A stretch of 64,000 nt of DNA from an uncultured Verrucomicrobia subdivision 3 bacterium (GTDB lineage Bacteria > Verrucomicrobiota > Verrucomicrobiia > Limisphaerales > DASXHY01). Position 1 is the first letter of the stretch. Each line of letters begins with the position of its first letter. The notes below the pieces were generated by a model that did not search any database, was not told the origin of the DNA, and saw only the letters and a program-made list of their open reading frames with translations. The DNA is taken from positions 302,554-366,553 of the forward strand of contig CALBZA010000004.1 of assembly GCA_937890005.1 (NCBI GenBank), written 5' to 3'. Below are positions 26,565 through 36,361 of this stretch, in pieces. A program made the translations under genes and the position numbers.

Positions 26565-29500
26565 TTATGGCGCGCCGGCATTCTCCAAAACCGACGCGGT
26601 CTGAACAGGCTCATAGCACTCAAATTCCACAATACCGAGTGTTCCACGCGCCATCTCCTGTGTTCCGCCGCCTGCGTTTTGCTGGTTTTCCAGTTCCGTG
26701 ATGCGGAAGCCATCGCGCACATCGGCAGCGCTCAACAACTCGATCTTCAACGTTTGTCCGGAGACTCGTTTCAATGGCAGCGTGACATGGCCGAGGCTTC
26801 GCGGTGTTGTTCCGCGATAGACCTCGGTGCCGTCGATTGTGATTCGCACTGGATACGATCGCTGCCTCCAGCCGGAAAATTTGGCGCAGACTTCTTCCGG
26901 CGAAGCCAACCGTGCAAAACGATATTCGATCCACGCCGTCGCCAGCTTTCCGTCATTGGTCCATGAAGTCGTCTCGTCGTCGTCGATACTTGCCTGCACA
27001 GCGGACGCATTCGCGCCCGCAACTGCGCTGACAATAGGAATGCCGATTCTGCTCGGCTTGAACGACGGCCCTTCCGGAGTCGGTCCGCGCTTGAGCCGCA
27101 CTGGCAGCCGGTCTGCCGCAAACTCCGTTGCAAGACCATCGACCACTTTCACTGGAGCAGTTTCAAGTTTCACTTCGGCGGATTTCAATCCAGCCGATCC
27201 AGCCTTCACCACGATCGTTCCGGGGACCGTTGTGGACCGGATCAACACCCGATTCACGCCGCATTCGACTGGAAGCTGTTTGGAAAGAATGAAGTTGTCC
27301 GGGCCCTGCGCGATTCCACCGCGCCATTCCGCCGGACCGTTCAAATGGAATTCAATCATGTTCAAGGCCGTCGGACAGCGCCGTCCTTTGGCATCGACAA
27401 CTTCCACTTCAACCAGCGCCACGTCTGCGCCGTCGGCTCGGAATCCCACGGGTGAAGTGATCGGTGTCAACCGAACGGCAACCGGCTCGCCCGCCGACTC
27501 CTTTTCGGTCGAGCAAAGAGTTGTTCCTTTCGTATCGAAACCCACCGCTCGCAATGTGCCGGACTGCCATTCGACATTCTGGAATACGAACAGAAAGCGG
27601 TTCGACTGCGTTCCGATTCCGAGCGATTTGCCGTTCAAGCTCAGCTCCACGCGATCGGCACTTGAAACCACATAGACGTTCTTCTTCGTTCCCGGCGCGT
27701 AGTTCCAATGACCGATGATATGAATGCGCGGACGCTCGATATCCACCCAGCCGTCCCACATCACCTGATGCGCCCAAAAGCCATCCTTCGGAATTCGCAT
27801 CGCATCCACTTCGCCGCTGCGACGGTAATTTTCCGCGCCGCGATAATGTGTGTTGGAGTCGGAGAATATGATGTTCACGCCGCCGGAACTGACACGCGGT
27901 CCGGTGCCGGGACGTTCGCGCCAGTAATCAAACCAACGCGCAATGTTCTCGATCGCGTGAGAATCCTGGTTGCGGTTGTAATCTGTCGCCGGGGCGTTTC
28001 GATAAAGCGGACCGTCGCCGTCCTTGTGATACGGCGGGCTGAATTCATCCCAGTATTTTCGCAAGCCCTCGTCGCGAGAGTATTCCATCGCCCAGAAAGG
28101 CAGGCGCGCGCTTTTGTTGATGTAAAGCATTTCGCCGCCGTACTCCGCCACCTGGCTGTTCAGCATCTCGCGCGAACCGATCGCCCTGCCGCCGTGCGGA
28201 TCATGGCGATCGCGAATCGCCTTCATCTCGCGCATGTGTTCTTCGCTGACGCCCTTGTTGCCAGCTTCGTAGAACAAAATACTCGGATTGTTCCGATTGT
28301 AGATGATTGCATCGCGCATCACTTCGACGCGCTGCTGCCAGCGGCGTCCGCTGACGTCCGCCTCGGCGTCGCCGGCGGGCATGGCCTGAATCAGGCCGAC
28401 GCGATCGCAGGATTCCACGTCCTGCTTGGAAGGCGTCACGTGCATCCAGCGAACGAGATTTCCGTTTCCTTCGACGATCATTCCGTTGCTCAAATCGCTG
28501 AGCCACGGCGGCACCGTCGATCCAAGTGCCGGCCATTCGTTCGAAGTGCGCTGGGCATAACCTTTCATCTGAATCACGCGCCCGTTCAGCTTCACCACGC
28601 CGTTTGCGAACTCCGTTTTGCGGAATCCGGTGCGGGTGCGGACGTGATCAACGGAGCGGCCTTCCACTTTCAGCACGGTTGAAACGTTGTAGAGATAACC
28701 GTAACCCCAGCTCCAGAAGTTCAGGCCGTCCACTCTTGCCGACGCAGAAACATTCGTTGTCTGTCCGGGAAGCAGCGTCACTGTCGCGCCTCCAAATCTT
28801 TTCAGCGTTTTTCCGTCGAGTTCCTCAACCGCCGCTTCAAACGTGAATGTGCGTGGTTCCGAATGTTCGTTCCGCACCTGCGCTTCAGCCGTGATGGTCG
28901 CCGCGCGGCCCGGTATGTCGAACTCCGTCGCATAGATGTAAACGCCTTCGGTTCCGAGCTGCGAATGGAGCGGCAACGTCTGATACAACCGATCTGTCAC
29001 ATGCAGCTTCACGTTCTTTGGAATGCCACCGTAGTTCGCGTTGAAATTGCGATCGTTCCACTGATAACGCTGATTCGTCGCCTTCTCGCGGTAATCCCAC
29101 GCGTTGTCGGTGCGAACGGCAACGACGTTTTCTTCCGCCCCGAAACGCACGAGGTCGCTGACGTCGAATCCGACAGCCATGATGCCGTTCTCGTGACGGC
29201 CAATGTGCTTTCCGTTGAAATAGAACTCGCCGCCGTGCCGGATGCCTTCGAACTCGAGGAACACTTTCTTTCCCGACGCGTTCGCCGGGAGTTTGAACTT
29301 TTTGCGATACCACGCGATTCCAGTTGGATGCTCATCGATCGACACCTTGAACGCAAAATCCTCGTTCCAGGCGTGCGGCAGTGTGACGGCTTTCCAATTG
29401 GCATCGTCGAAGTTCGGCGACATTGCATTTGCGGGATCGCCAACAAAGATTCTCCAGTCAGGATTGAAATCATAGGCGCGCACTGGTCCGAATGGCTGCG

Positions 29501-29567
29501 CGTTTGAACTCTGCGTTCCCATCCAGGCCAGAAGGACAGTGAGCGTCAATGCTTGGAGTATCTTCAT
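26565..29567 (-). CDS. Glycoside hydrolase family 2, unusual acid/base site
   Basis: A 1000-residue secreted protein (signal peptide 1-23). It has the GH2 layout: jelly-roll sugar-binding domain (about 25-200), Ig-like domain, TIM barrel (about 320-600), then further beta domains and a C-terminal discoidin/CBM-like region (about 860-960). The expected GH2 acid/base Asn-Glu is GNK here (436-438, LFYEAGNKGVSEEHM), so the Glu position is Lys. The probable nucleophile is Glu495 in AMEYSRDEG. Surrounding residues are strongly patterned, so this may be a distinct GH2 subgroup using another acid rather than a dead copy. The likely substrate is a beta-galactoside or related glycan. Confidence 0.85.
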   Translation of the reverse strand: MKILQALTLTVLLAWMGTQSSNAQPFGPVRAYDFNPDWRIFVGDPANAMSPNFDDANWKAVTLPHAWNEDFAFKVSIDEHPTGIAWYRKKFKLPANASGKKVFLEFEGIRHGGEFYFNGKHIGRHENGIMAVGFDVSDLVRFGAEENVVAVRTDNAWDYREKATNQRYQWNDRNFNANYGGIPKNVKLHVTDRLYQTLPLHSQLGTEGVYIYATEFDIPGRAATITAEAQVRNEHSEPRTFTFEAAVEELDGKTLKRFGGATVTLLPGQTTNVSASARVDGLNFWSWGYGYLYNVSTVLKVEGRSVDHVRTRTGFRKTEFANGVVKLNGRVIQMKGYAQRTSNEWPALGSTVPPWLSDLSNGMIVEGNGNLVRWMHVTPSKQDVESCDRVGLIQAMPAGDAEADVSGRRWQQRVEVMRDAIIYNRNNPSILFYEAGNKGVSEEHMREMKAIRDRHDPHGGRAIGSREMLNSQVAEYGGEMLYINKSARLPFWAMEYSRDEGLRKYWDEFSPPYHKDGDGPLYRNAPATDYNRNQDSHAIENIARWFDYWRERPGTGPRVSSGGVNIIFSDSNTHYRGAENYRRSGEVDAMRIPKDGFWAHQVMWDGWVDIERPRIHIIGHWNYAPGTKKNVYVVSSADRVELSLNGKSLGIGTQSNRFLFVFQNVEWQSGTLRAVGFDTKGTTLCSTEKESAGEPVAVRLTPITSPVGFRADGADVALVEVEVVDAKGRRCPTALNMIEFHLNGPAEWRGGIAQGPDNFILSKQLPVECGVNRVLIRSTTVPGTIVVKAGSAGLKSAEVKLETAPVKVVDGLATEFAADRLPVRLKRGPTPEGPSFKPSRIGIPIVSAVAGANASAVQASIDDDETTSWTNDGKLATAWIEYRFARLASPEEVCAKFSGWRQRSYPVRITIDGTEVYRGTTPRSLGHVTLPLKRVSGQTLKIELLSAADVRDGFRITELENQQNAGGGTQEMARGTLGIVEFECYEPVQTASVLENAGAP

Positions 29568-29841
29568 AATTTGCGATCAGCGATCGTTGCCACGTCCGGA
29601 AAGTCTAGTGGACTCTCCACCTCAGGGAATCGCCATTTCGGTGTTCCAAAGCCTCCCCAATTGTGATGATCGTCGCGGTGCAGGGTTGCCTTTCAGAGTG
29701 CCCCCCAGGTGGCGCTTTCGAATGCCGTCGATGTCGGTTCCGTCTCCCCCGTAGTATCCCCCAGAAGAGCATTTGACCTTTTTGTACGGGCAACCCAATG
29801 TCTCCACGCCGCTCCAAATGGGACGCTGCAAGTTTGATTTC
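29568..29841. other. Divergent promoter region GH2/GH78
   Basis: A 274-base gap between oppositely oriented glycosidase genes, expected to contain both promoters. I see no clear operator, hairpin or repeat. The frame of the GH78 gene runs back to 29773, but that extension lacks a ribosome site. Confidence 0.35.
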
Positions 29842-31674
29842 ATGACCATCAATGCTGACGTGACGACCAAGCAATCGAATCATCGACTGAAACCCGCCGG
29901 CCGAATACTGGCATTGGCGGCTGCCGTGCTGTTGAGCGCCGGACATTTCCTCCAAAGCCATGCCGCGGAACCGGTCGATCTGCAGATCACCGAAGTCGCG
30001 CCGGTTCGGTTTGAACGGCGCGGCAATGTGCTGTTTGCCGACTTCGGCAAGGCCGCCTTCGGAAATCTCAGACTGGATTTCAGAACCGATCCGCCAACCA
30101 ACATCATCACCGTCCGTCTCGGTGAAAAGCTTTCAGGCAATGGCACCATCGATCGCAAGCCGCCGGGCAGCGTGAATTATCGCGAAATCACACTCGCGAC
30201 GCGCCCGGGACAGAAACGTTATCAACTCGAAATTCCGTCGAAACAATTTCATCTCCGCGCGGAACCGGTGAAGATGCCGGCGAACATCGGTGAAGTGACC
30301 GTGTTTCGTTATGTTGAAATCGAAGGTGCTGGAAATTCCCTGAACACCCAAAGCTTGCGGCAGTTGTTCGTCCATGCTCCGTTCGATGACAACGCCGCTC
30401 ATTTCAAATCTTCTGACGAGACGCTGAACGCTGTGTGGGAACTCTGCAAATACACGATGAAAGCGACTACGGCGTTCGGCGTTTACATCGATGGCGAACG
30501 CGAACGCATTCCGTATGAAGCCGACGCCTACATCAATCAGCTTTCGCACTACGCCTGCGATCTCGATCCGCGAGTCGCACGCTTCACAGTGGATCATTTG
30601 CTGAAGAATCCGACCTGGCCGACTGAATGGAGTCTGCACATGCCGATGATGGCGTGGGCTGATTACGAAGCCACGGGCGATCCCGTCATCGCCGCGACGC
30701 ATTACGAGGAATTGAAGAAGAAGCTGCTTCGCGAGAAGGCGCGGGGAGATGGTCTGCTCCGAGCCTGGGCAATCGTCGATTGGCCCGGAGCCGAACGGGA
30801 CGGTTACAACGACAACAAGATTGCTCCTCACGATTCCCGTCAGATCGGGCCGGAAATCAACACCGTGGTGAACGCGTTCTATTACCACGCGTTGAGGCGG
30901 ATGGCGGGGCTGGCGCGGGCGTTGAAAAAGGATGCTGACGCCGCAGAACTCGAATCGGCCGCCACGCGTGTTTACGAAACGTTCAATCGTGTTTTCTTCG
31001 ATTCCGCCCATGGCCTTTATATCGACGGCGAAGGCAGCAGGCACGCGTCGCTTCACGCCAATATGTTCCCGCTCGCTTTTGGACTCGTGCCGAAAGAACG
31101 GGAAAAAACTGTGGTCGATTTCGTGCAGTCGCGCGGCATGGCCTGCAGCGTCTATGGAGCACAATATCTTCTGGAAGCACTCTTCAACGCCGGACGCGGC
31201 GATGCCGCCATCCAGCTCATGACTTCGCGCGACAAACGCAGCTGGTGGCACATGATCGAACTGGGATCGACCATGACGCTCGAAGCGTGGGACGCGCAGT
31301 TCAAACCGAACCTCACCTGGAACCACGCCTGGGGCGCTGTGCCGGCGAACATCATCACACGATTCGTTCTCGGCGTTCGTCCGCTTTCCCCCGGCTATTC
31401 GGAAATGCTGATCGCACCCGAACTTGGACGGCTGAAATCGGCGGAGGGCAAAGTGCCAACGCAACGCGGTCCAGTGAATGTGAAGGTCAACAACGGCGAT
31501 GTTTTCAAACTCGAAGTCCGTCTTCCGTCCGGCGCAAAAACACGTGTGCAGGTCCCGCTCCGGCCAAAAGCCACGGTTCTTCTGAACGGAAAGAAGGTTG
31601 AAGGAACGATCAAAGATCAGCACGTCACGCTCGGCCCGCTTTCCGGCGGCAAATACGTGATTGAGTCCCGTTAG
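29842..31674 (+). CDS. Glycoside hydrolase family 78 (alpha-L-rhamnosidase-like)
   Basis: A 610-residue exported (alpha/alpha)6-barrel enzyme. The signal sequence has its hydrophobic core at residues 22-38. The GH78 catalytic loop is recognisable as YIDGERERIPYEADA, with Glu221 as the likely general acid; the second signature GSTMTLEAWD probably carries the base. WNHAWGAVPANIITRFVLGV is the usual barrel end, followed by a C-terminal beta domain. Start: ATG at 29842 is chosen by signal-peptide shape; ATG at 29818 and TTG at 29773 are alternatives and no ribosome site decides. Rhamnose release fits a pectin or rhamnolipid-type substrate. Confidence 0.85.
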   Translation: MTINADVTTKQSNHRLKPAGRILALAAAVLLSAGHFLQSHAAEPVDLQITEVAPVRFERRGNVLFADFGKAAFGNLRLDFRTDPPTNIITVRLGEKLSGNGTIDRKPPGSVNYREITLATRPGQKRYQLEIPSKQFHLRAEPVKMPANIGEVTVFRYVEIEGAGNSLNTQSLRQLFVHAPFDDNAAHFKSSDETLNAVWELCKYTMKATTAFGVYIDGERERIPYEADAYINQLSHYACDLDPRVARFTVDHLLKNPTWPTEWSLHMPMMAWADYEATGDPVIAATHYEELKKKLLREKARGDGLLRAWAIVDWPGAERDGYNDNKIAPHDSRQIGPEINTVVNAFYYHALRRMAGLARALKKDADAAELESAATRVYETFNRVFFDSAHGLYIDGEGSRHASLHANMFPLAFGLVPKEREKTVVDFVQSRGMACSVYGAQYLLEALFNAGRGDAAIQLMTSRDKRSWWHMIELGSTMTLEAWDAQFKPNLTWNHAWGAVPANIITRFVLGVRPLSPGYSEMLIAPELGRLKSAEGKVPTQRGPVNVKVNNGDVFKLEVRLPSGAKTRVQVPLRPKATVLLNGKKVEGTIKDQHVTLGPLSGGKYVIESR

Positions 31675-31796
31675 CATCTGGCAGGACAAGTCTGCCGCTT
31701 GGTCGTTCCATTCCCGTCGAAAATGTTGAGGCCGTCCCTGAAGGGCCATTTTACGGTTTGAACGTCCTGCGCCGTGCTGTATTCAGAGGACGCCTT

Positions 31797-32954
31797 ATGC
31801 CTGAAACTTCGCAACGCCTGCGGCATTTTTCGGAGTCGGTAATCCGGGGAATGACACGGCTCGCCAATCAGCACGGCGCGATCAATCTCGCGCAGGGATT
31901 TCCCGACTTCGATCCGCCGGAGGAACTGTTGGCGGCACTGGAACGCGCGACCCGCGGTCCGTTCCACCAATACTCCATCACCTGGGGAGCGCCGAAATTC
32001 CGCGAGGCCCTTGCGCGGAAAATTGAGCGGTTCAGCGGACAGGCAGTTGATCCCGACCAGAACCTGGTTGTCACCTGCGGAAGCACGGAGGCAATGATGG
32101 TTGCGATGATGACGGCGTGCAATCCGGGCGACAAGGTGATCGTCTTTTCGCCGTTCTACGAAAACTACGCTGCGGATGCCATCCTCTCGGGTGCGGAACC
32201 GATTTACGTTCCATTGCGTGCGCCGGATTTTCGTTTTGATCCCGACGAATTGAAACGCGCGTTCCAACAACGTCCCAGGGCGATTGTCGTTTGCAATCCA
32301 TCGAACCCGACCGGCAAGGTGTTTGCGCGCGACGAATTGATGGAAATTCTGAAGCTGGCGGAGGAGTTCGACGCGTTCGTTATTACTGACGAACCTTATG
32401 AGCACATCGTTTACGCGCCGCACGAGCATATTTATTGCAATGCACTGCCCGGTGCCGCGGAACGCACCATCACCTGCAACTCCCTTTCGAAGACGTATTC
32501 CATCACAGGCTGGCGGCTCGGTTACGTGCAGGCTTCCGCGAAGGTTATTGCCCAGGCGCGCAAGGTGCATGATTTTCTGACCGTCGGCGCCGCGGCGCCG
32601 TTGCAGGAGGCAGCTATCGCGGGGTTGAACCTTTCCGATTCCTACTACGCCGGTTTGCGCGAGTTGTATCAGAAGAAAAAGGATTTCTTCCTCAGCTATC
32701 TTCGAAAAACCGGGTTGCCATTCACTGAACCTCAGGGCGCCTATTATGTGATGCTCGACATCTCGTCACTTGGATTCAAAACGGACACCGAAGCGGCGGA
32801 ATGGATGATCCGAGAAATCGGCGTGGCCGGGGTGCCGGGATCAAGCTTCTTCCGCGAACCGGAGAATCGTTACATCCGATTCCACTTCGCGAAAAAGGAG
32901 GAGACGTTGAGGGCAGCTGGGGAAAGACTGAGCAGGCTGGCAGAGAGGCGTTGA
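31797..32954 (+). CDS. Class I/II PLP-dependent aminotransferase
   Basis: A 385-residue fold-type I aminotransferase resembling methionine/glutamine/kynurenine aminotransferases. N-terminal GMTRLANQHGAINLAQGFPDF is typical. PLP contacts are Asn170 (NPSNPTG), Asp198 and Tyr201 (ITDEPY) and the Schiff-base Lys232 (NSLSKTYSITGWRLGY). A C-terminal substrate-carboxylate Arg is expected in RYIRFHFA. The ATG at 31797 has GAGGA 7 bases upstream and begins at the conserved region. Cytoplasmic; exact amino donor unknown. Confidence 0.92.
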   Translation: MPETSQRLRHFSESVIRGMTRLANQHGAINLAQGFPDFDPPEELLAALERATRGPFHQYSITWGAPKFREALARKIERFSGQAVDPDQNLVVTCGSTEAMMVAMMTACNPGDKVIVFSPFYENYAADAILSGAEPIYVPLRAPDFRFDPDELKRAFQQRPRAIVVCNPSNPTGKVFARDELMEILKLAEEFDAFVITDEPYEHIVYAPHEHIYCNALPGAAERTITCNSLSKTYSITGWRLGYVQASAKVIAQARKVHDFLTVGAAAPLQEAAIAGLNLSDSYYAGLRELYQKKKDFFLSYLRKTGLPFTEPQGAYYVMLDISSLGFKTDTEAAEWMIREIGVAGVPGSSFFREPENRYIRFHFAKKEETLRAAGERLSRLAERR

Positions 32955-33007
32955 GGATTCCGATTCAATTCGCGGACGCGATCCGGAGGCGAAAACCGCG
33001 GTGAACG

Positions 33008-33361
33008 TCACCAGTCAATGCGGAGACAGGCCACAGATTCCTGCTTCTCGACTTCTCCTTCCACCGGCAGACCTGCTTCCTCCCAGGCGAGCATCCCGCA
33101 CTTCACGACAAAGACATTTTGAAATCCCTGCCGTTCGAGCTGATCCGCAGCGAGGTGGGCGCGCACTCCAGAGTGGCAGAGAAGATAAACAGGAGCGTCA
33201 GGCTCTTGAAGATCCGCAGCACTCAATTCATGCAGCGGGATATTCCGCGCACCCGCGATGTGCATGACGGCGAACTCCTGAGGCGTTCGCACATCCACCA
33301 AATCGACTCGCTCGAAGCGCGAGAGCAGGCGGTGAAGTTCTGAGACTTCAATGCTTTTCAT
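33008..33361 (-). CDS. Rhodanese-like sulfurtransferase
   Basis: A 117-residue single-domain rhodanese. It shows LVDVRTPQEFAVMHIAGARNIPL and the active-site loop LCHSGVRA with the catalytic Cys, followed by helix AADQLERQGF. Single-domain rhodaneses move sulfur from thiosulfate, persulfide or IscS-type donors. It lies between convergent or unrelated genes and has no operon partner. Confidence 0.9.
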   Translation of the reverse strand: MKSIEVSELHRLLSRFERVDLVDVRTPQEFAVMHIAGARNIPLHELSAADLQEPDAPVYLLCHSGVRAHLAADQLERQGFQNVFVVKCGMLAWEEAGLPVEGEVEKQESVACLRIDW

Positions 33362-33473
33362 AAACTTCTAACTAACAAGGCATCAACACCATGCAAATCA
33401 TTGAAATATACATTAATTAAGTAGAGATTAATACCGCCTCGAAAATTGTCAAATATGCGGTTGCGTCTCGGGC

Positions 33474-34748
33474 TCAGACTGAAGCTTCGTGCAGCAGATG
33501 TTTTCGTAGAAGGTTCAGCGCCTGTTGGGCGGTCACTTCCTTGAAGGTCAGTCGATCCCATGGATTGAAGAACTTCACAGCGTCCGTCGCGTTGGCGGAG
33601 GCGATCCCGATGTAAACCGTGCCGACCGGTTTTTCAACGCTTCCGCCCCCAGGTCCCGCAATGCCTGTTACGGAAAGGGCGTAGTCACTTCGCGCGCGAA
33701 CCCTCGCGCCTTCAGCCATCTCGCGGGCGACCGCTTCGCTGACTGCACCGTGTTGTGCGATGGAACTGGGATTCACGCCCAGCGAATCCACTTTCATTTC
33801 GTTGCTGTAGGTGACGAAGCCGCCATTGAAGATTTCGGAAGCTCCCGGAACGTTCGTAACGCGATTGGCAATGCGACCGCCAGTACACGATTCCGCCACG
33901 GCAAGAGTTTTACCCTGGCTTCTGAGCAATCCGACAACAACCTGTTCAATCAAATCGTCATCCGCACCGTAGATGAATTCCTCCAGTTCAGCGCGAAAGG
34001 CAGTGATGGCATCTTCGACCAGCGCAACGGCATCTCCGCCGCGGGCTACGAAGCGGACATCCACCTGTCCCGGCCGTGCGCAATAACCGAGTTCGAGTCC
34101 GCGCTTCACAAACGATTGCATCAATGGCGTGATCCGCTCCTGCACAACAGATTCGCCGATTCCGTTCGTACGCACCGTGCGACAAACCAATGTCTCTTTC
34201 AGCGGCAATACGCGACGAATCCACGGAAGAGCGTCTTCAGAGAACATCGGCTTCAACTCCCGCGGCGGCCCCGGAAGCATGATGAGCCATGTGGGACGCC
34301 CCGACTGGCGGAATTTTCCGTCGGGGATTTCCATCGCAAGACCCGGCGCAGTGCCATGTCGATTGATGAAAACCGTGGCTCCTTCCGGAACCTGGGCTTC
34401 AACACGCGTGATGGAAGGCATCGGACGATTTCGCAGCGCAAAGAAGGATGCGACCTGCTTCAACACCGCCGCATCTTCCCGCAATGGCCGGTCTATCAGT
34501 CGGGCAATCGCGTCCCGAGTGCAATCGTCCGAGGTCGGCCCCAGGCCGCCTGTGGTGATCACCAGATCTGCGCGACAAAGGGCTTCGCGAACCGCCGCTT
34601 GAATTTCATCCGCGCGATCCGAAACCGCGATTTGTCGCGTGACCGTATATCCCGCGTCCGCCAGCTGACTGCAAATCCACTGCTGATGCGTGTTGAGCAC
34701 ACGGCCCAGCATCAGTTCATTTCCGGTGTTGATGAGTTCGACAAACAT
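33474..34748 (-). CDS. cinA: CinA-family protein (ADP-ribose pyrophosphatase/NMN deamidase)
   Basis: A 424-residue protein of normal CinA length. The N-terminal MoCF-like domain (1-170) shows NTGNELMLGRVLNTHQQW and TTGGLGPTSDD. A linker precedes the C-terminal PncC domain (about 265-415) with AVAESCTGGRIANR and FNGGFVTYSNEMK. In characterised CinA proteins these domains hydrolyse ADP-ribose and deamidate nicotinamide mononucleotide for pyridine-nucleotide recycling. No competence genes are nearby. Confidence 0.95.
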   Translation of the reverse strand: MFVELINTGNELMLGRVLNTHQQWICSQLADAGYTVTRQIAVSDRADEIQAAVREALCRADLVITTGGLGPTSDDCTRDAIARLIDRPLREDAAVLKQVASFFALRNRPMPSITRVEAQVPEGATVFINRHGTAPGLAMEIPDGKFRQSGRPTWLIMLPGPPRELKPMFSEDALPWIRRVLPLKETLVCRTVRTNGIGESVVQERITPLMQSFVKRGLELGYCARPGQVDVRFVARGGDAVALVEDAITAFRAELEEFIYGADDDLIEQVVVGLLRSQGKTLAVAESCTGGRIANRVTNVPGASEIFNGGFVTYSNEMKVDSLGVNPSSIAQHGAVSEAVAREMAEGARVRARSDYALSVTGIAGPGGGSVEKPVGTVYIGIASANATDAVKFFNPWDRLTFKEVTAQQALNLLRKHLLHEASV

Positions 34749-34803
34749 GTCGTGAAGAATCGAAACCTGTCAGCCCGTGGATCGGCCAGCCAAAAACGAG
34801 AGG

Positions 34804-35658
34804 TCAGTTGCTGGCGTTGACATTGGCGGCCGGTCGCGATTGGGAGGGTTGCCGGATTTCCGCGTTGAATACACCCGCAACGCAACTGTGGGCGTCATCA
34901 GGAAGGCAGAGATAGATTTTTCCGGGCAATCGGTTTCCCTTGAGCGCACCGAATTCCAGTTTCATCGCAAAGCCCTTCGTGAACACTTCTGTCTGGTTGG
35001 TTCCATCCTGCTTCCAGCGAAGAGTAATGCGCGGCGACCGGATGTTGTTGGTGTTGATCACGGCCGAACGTCCGCTCAATTCATGCGCCTGGCGTGCGTA
35101 TAGCGTAACACTCAGTCCCAGTTCTGGCGGCCACTCTCTTCCCATTCGCAGGTTCAATATTCCGCCCTGCAACACGGCACGATCACAGACGAAATCGCGA
35201 CCGTTAATTTTTCCAAACGCGGTTTCTGCGGGATACGTTGCGTCGCTCAGATCGAGTGTCCATTGCACCGTGCCCGACGGCATCGTGGCGGAAGAGGCAA
35301 GGTTGTCAGTTGCGCTCGTGCCATCCGTGCTGCCGTCAGGTTCATTCTTCTTCAAAAGCAGGAACGCCAGACTCGCGACACAAATGATGCCCGCCAGAAT
35401 CCCGGCAAACATGGGCGCTTTTCTCGAGTGCGACTGTGGTCTTGGAGCGGCCACAGAAGCGGGTGTGTAGATGGTCCCCGAACTGCGGCGCTTGTTTGCC
35501 TCGATGGCTGAGAGAACAAGCTTTGAATCCGAAGCTCTGCCCTGTGGCACAACAATCCGGCGGAAACATGTGGGGCAGTCGAGTTCGGAACCTGCAGCAC
35601 TCGAGTCAGCCGTGATGTGCTGGCCGCAGACAGGACAGGCGAATTTGAACTCACTCAT
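34804..35658 (-). CDS. Zinc-ribbon, single-TM protein
   Basis: A 284-residue protein. Its N-terminus is a zinc ribbon (CPVCGQHI ... CPTCFRRIVVP, Cys pairs near residues 8/11 and 28/31). A linker rich in Ser and Pro, one transmembrane helix (about 84-104), and a soluble domain of about 150 residues with no recognised motif follow. This architecture is frequent in verrucomicrobia and planctomycetes. The function is unknown; possibly a membrane-anchored scaffold with the ribbon in the cytoplasm. Confidence 0.75.
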   Translation of the reverse strand: MSEFKFACPVCGQHITADSSAAGSELDCPTCFRRIVVPQGRASDSKLVLSAIEANKRRSSGTIYTPASVAAPRPQSHSRKAPMFAGILAGIICVASLAFLLLKKNEPDGSTDGTSATDNLASSATMPSGTVQWTLDLSDATYPAETAFGKINGRDFVCDRAVLQGGILNLRMGREWPPELGLSVTLYARQAHELSGRSAVINTNNIRSPRITLRWKQDGTNQTEVFTKGFAMKLEFGALKGNRLPGKIYLCLPDDAHSCVAGVFNAEIRQPSQSRPAANVNASN

Positions 35659-35959
35659 GCAACCTGGAATGTGTCTTCTGCGAGAAGAGTGGCGGAAGGG
35701 GTCGCTTCTGTACCCTTGTTGTCATCTGGCGATTCGGAAGTTAAGGGGAGACTTCCCTCCCTGCAAGGGAAACCACGAAACGATTGGCGCGAACGCTTTT
35801 CAGCGAGACGCCGATAAACAACCAACTCATTTGAACAGCCTTGGTCCATGAAAGGCGCGTGATCATGATCGTCATCCAAAGTTTTCTTGAATGTTGAGCA
35901 AGTCTTATCTCAATATTCGCCCAAGCGCGGTTCCACCCAAAGGCGGGTGATTTCATCAT
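35659..35959. other. Divergent control region upstream of the PqqD/HPrK operon
   Basis: A 301-base gap between the zinc-ribbon gene (leftward) and the rightward operon. It holds a small palindrome (TCCCT-TGC-AGGGA, about 35756-35770). I looked here for a RiPP precursor peptide on both strands and saw none that was convincing. An AGGCGGGTG segment lies about 10-18 bases before the ATG at 35960. Confidence 0.4.
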
Positions 35960-36361
35960 ATGCAAGCAGAGAGTGTTGGCCGGTGGCTGTTGCGTCCAGA
36001 TGCTGTTTCCACCGTATTGGAAGATGGCGCAGTGATCCTCGATCTGCGCACCAAGTTCTTTTTCTCCGTCAACATTTCAGGTTGGGCCATCGTTCAGATG
36101 TTTGAAGCCGGCGCAACCCGCTCTGAAGTTCTCGCCGCAAGCGCCAATTGGGGAGCCGGCAATGACGACCATCCGGCCATCAACGCCTTCATCGATCAAC
36201 TGCTCGCTGAACAGCTGCTGGAGCCCGCAAGCGGCACGGCCGCCGCACGATCCGACGTTGCGGTGACGGCATGGACGCCGCCCCTGCTGAGCAAACACAA
36301 GGAACCCCTTCAGCGCATCATGGTAAGCGCCTTTGACCCTGGCTTGCCTCTTGCCGAATGA
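35960..36361 (+). CDS. PqqD-like RRE/peptide chaperone
   Basis: A 133-residue PqqD-family protein: W-x-LRPDAV, then a winged-helix pattern with VILDLRTKFFFSVNISGWAIVQMFEAGAT and FIDQLLAEQLLEPA. PqqD/RRE domains bind the leader of a ribosomal peptide and deliver it to modifying enzymes. A ~40-residue tail is extra. It is the first gene of an operon in which every junction is an ATGA overlap. PqqD proteins paired with an HPr-kinase relative are a recognised co-occurrence in uncharacterised (HprK-related-A) systems; the modified partner here is unknown. Confidence 0.82.
   Translation: MQAESVGRWLLRPDAVSTVLEDGAVILDLRTKFFFSVNISGWAIVQMFEAGATRSEVLAASANWGAGNDDHPAINAFIDQLLAEQLLEPASGTAAARSDVAVTAWTPPLLSKHKEPLQRIMVSAFDPGLPLAE

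Noticed and set aside
30133..31749. Minus-strand frame of ~538 codons
   Set aside because: Antisense to the GH78 gene with its catalytic motifs; no ribosome site.
35655..35879. 74-codon minus-strand frame overlapping the zinc-ribbon gene start by ATGA
   Set aside because: The overlap is suggestive, but the translation is unpatterned and sits across a hairpin-bearing control region; not enough support as a gene or RiPP precursor.
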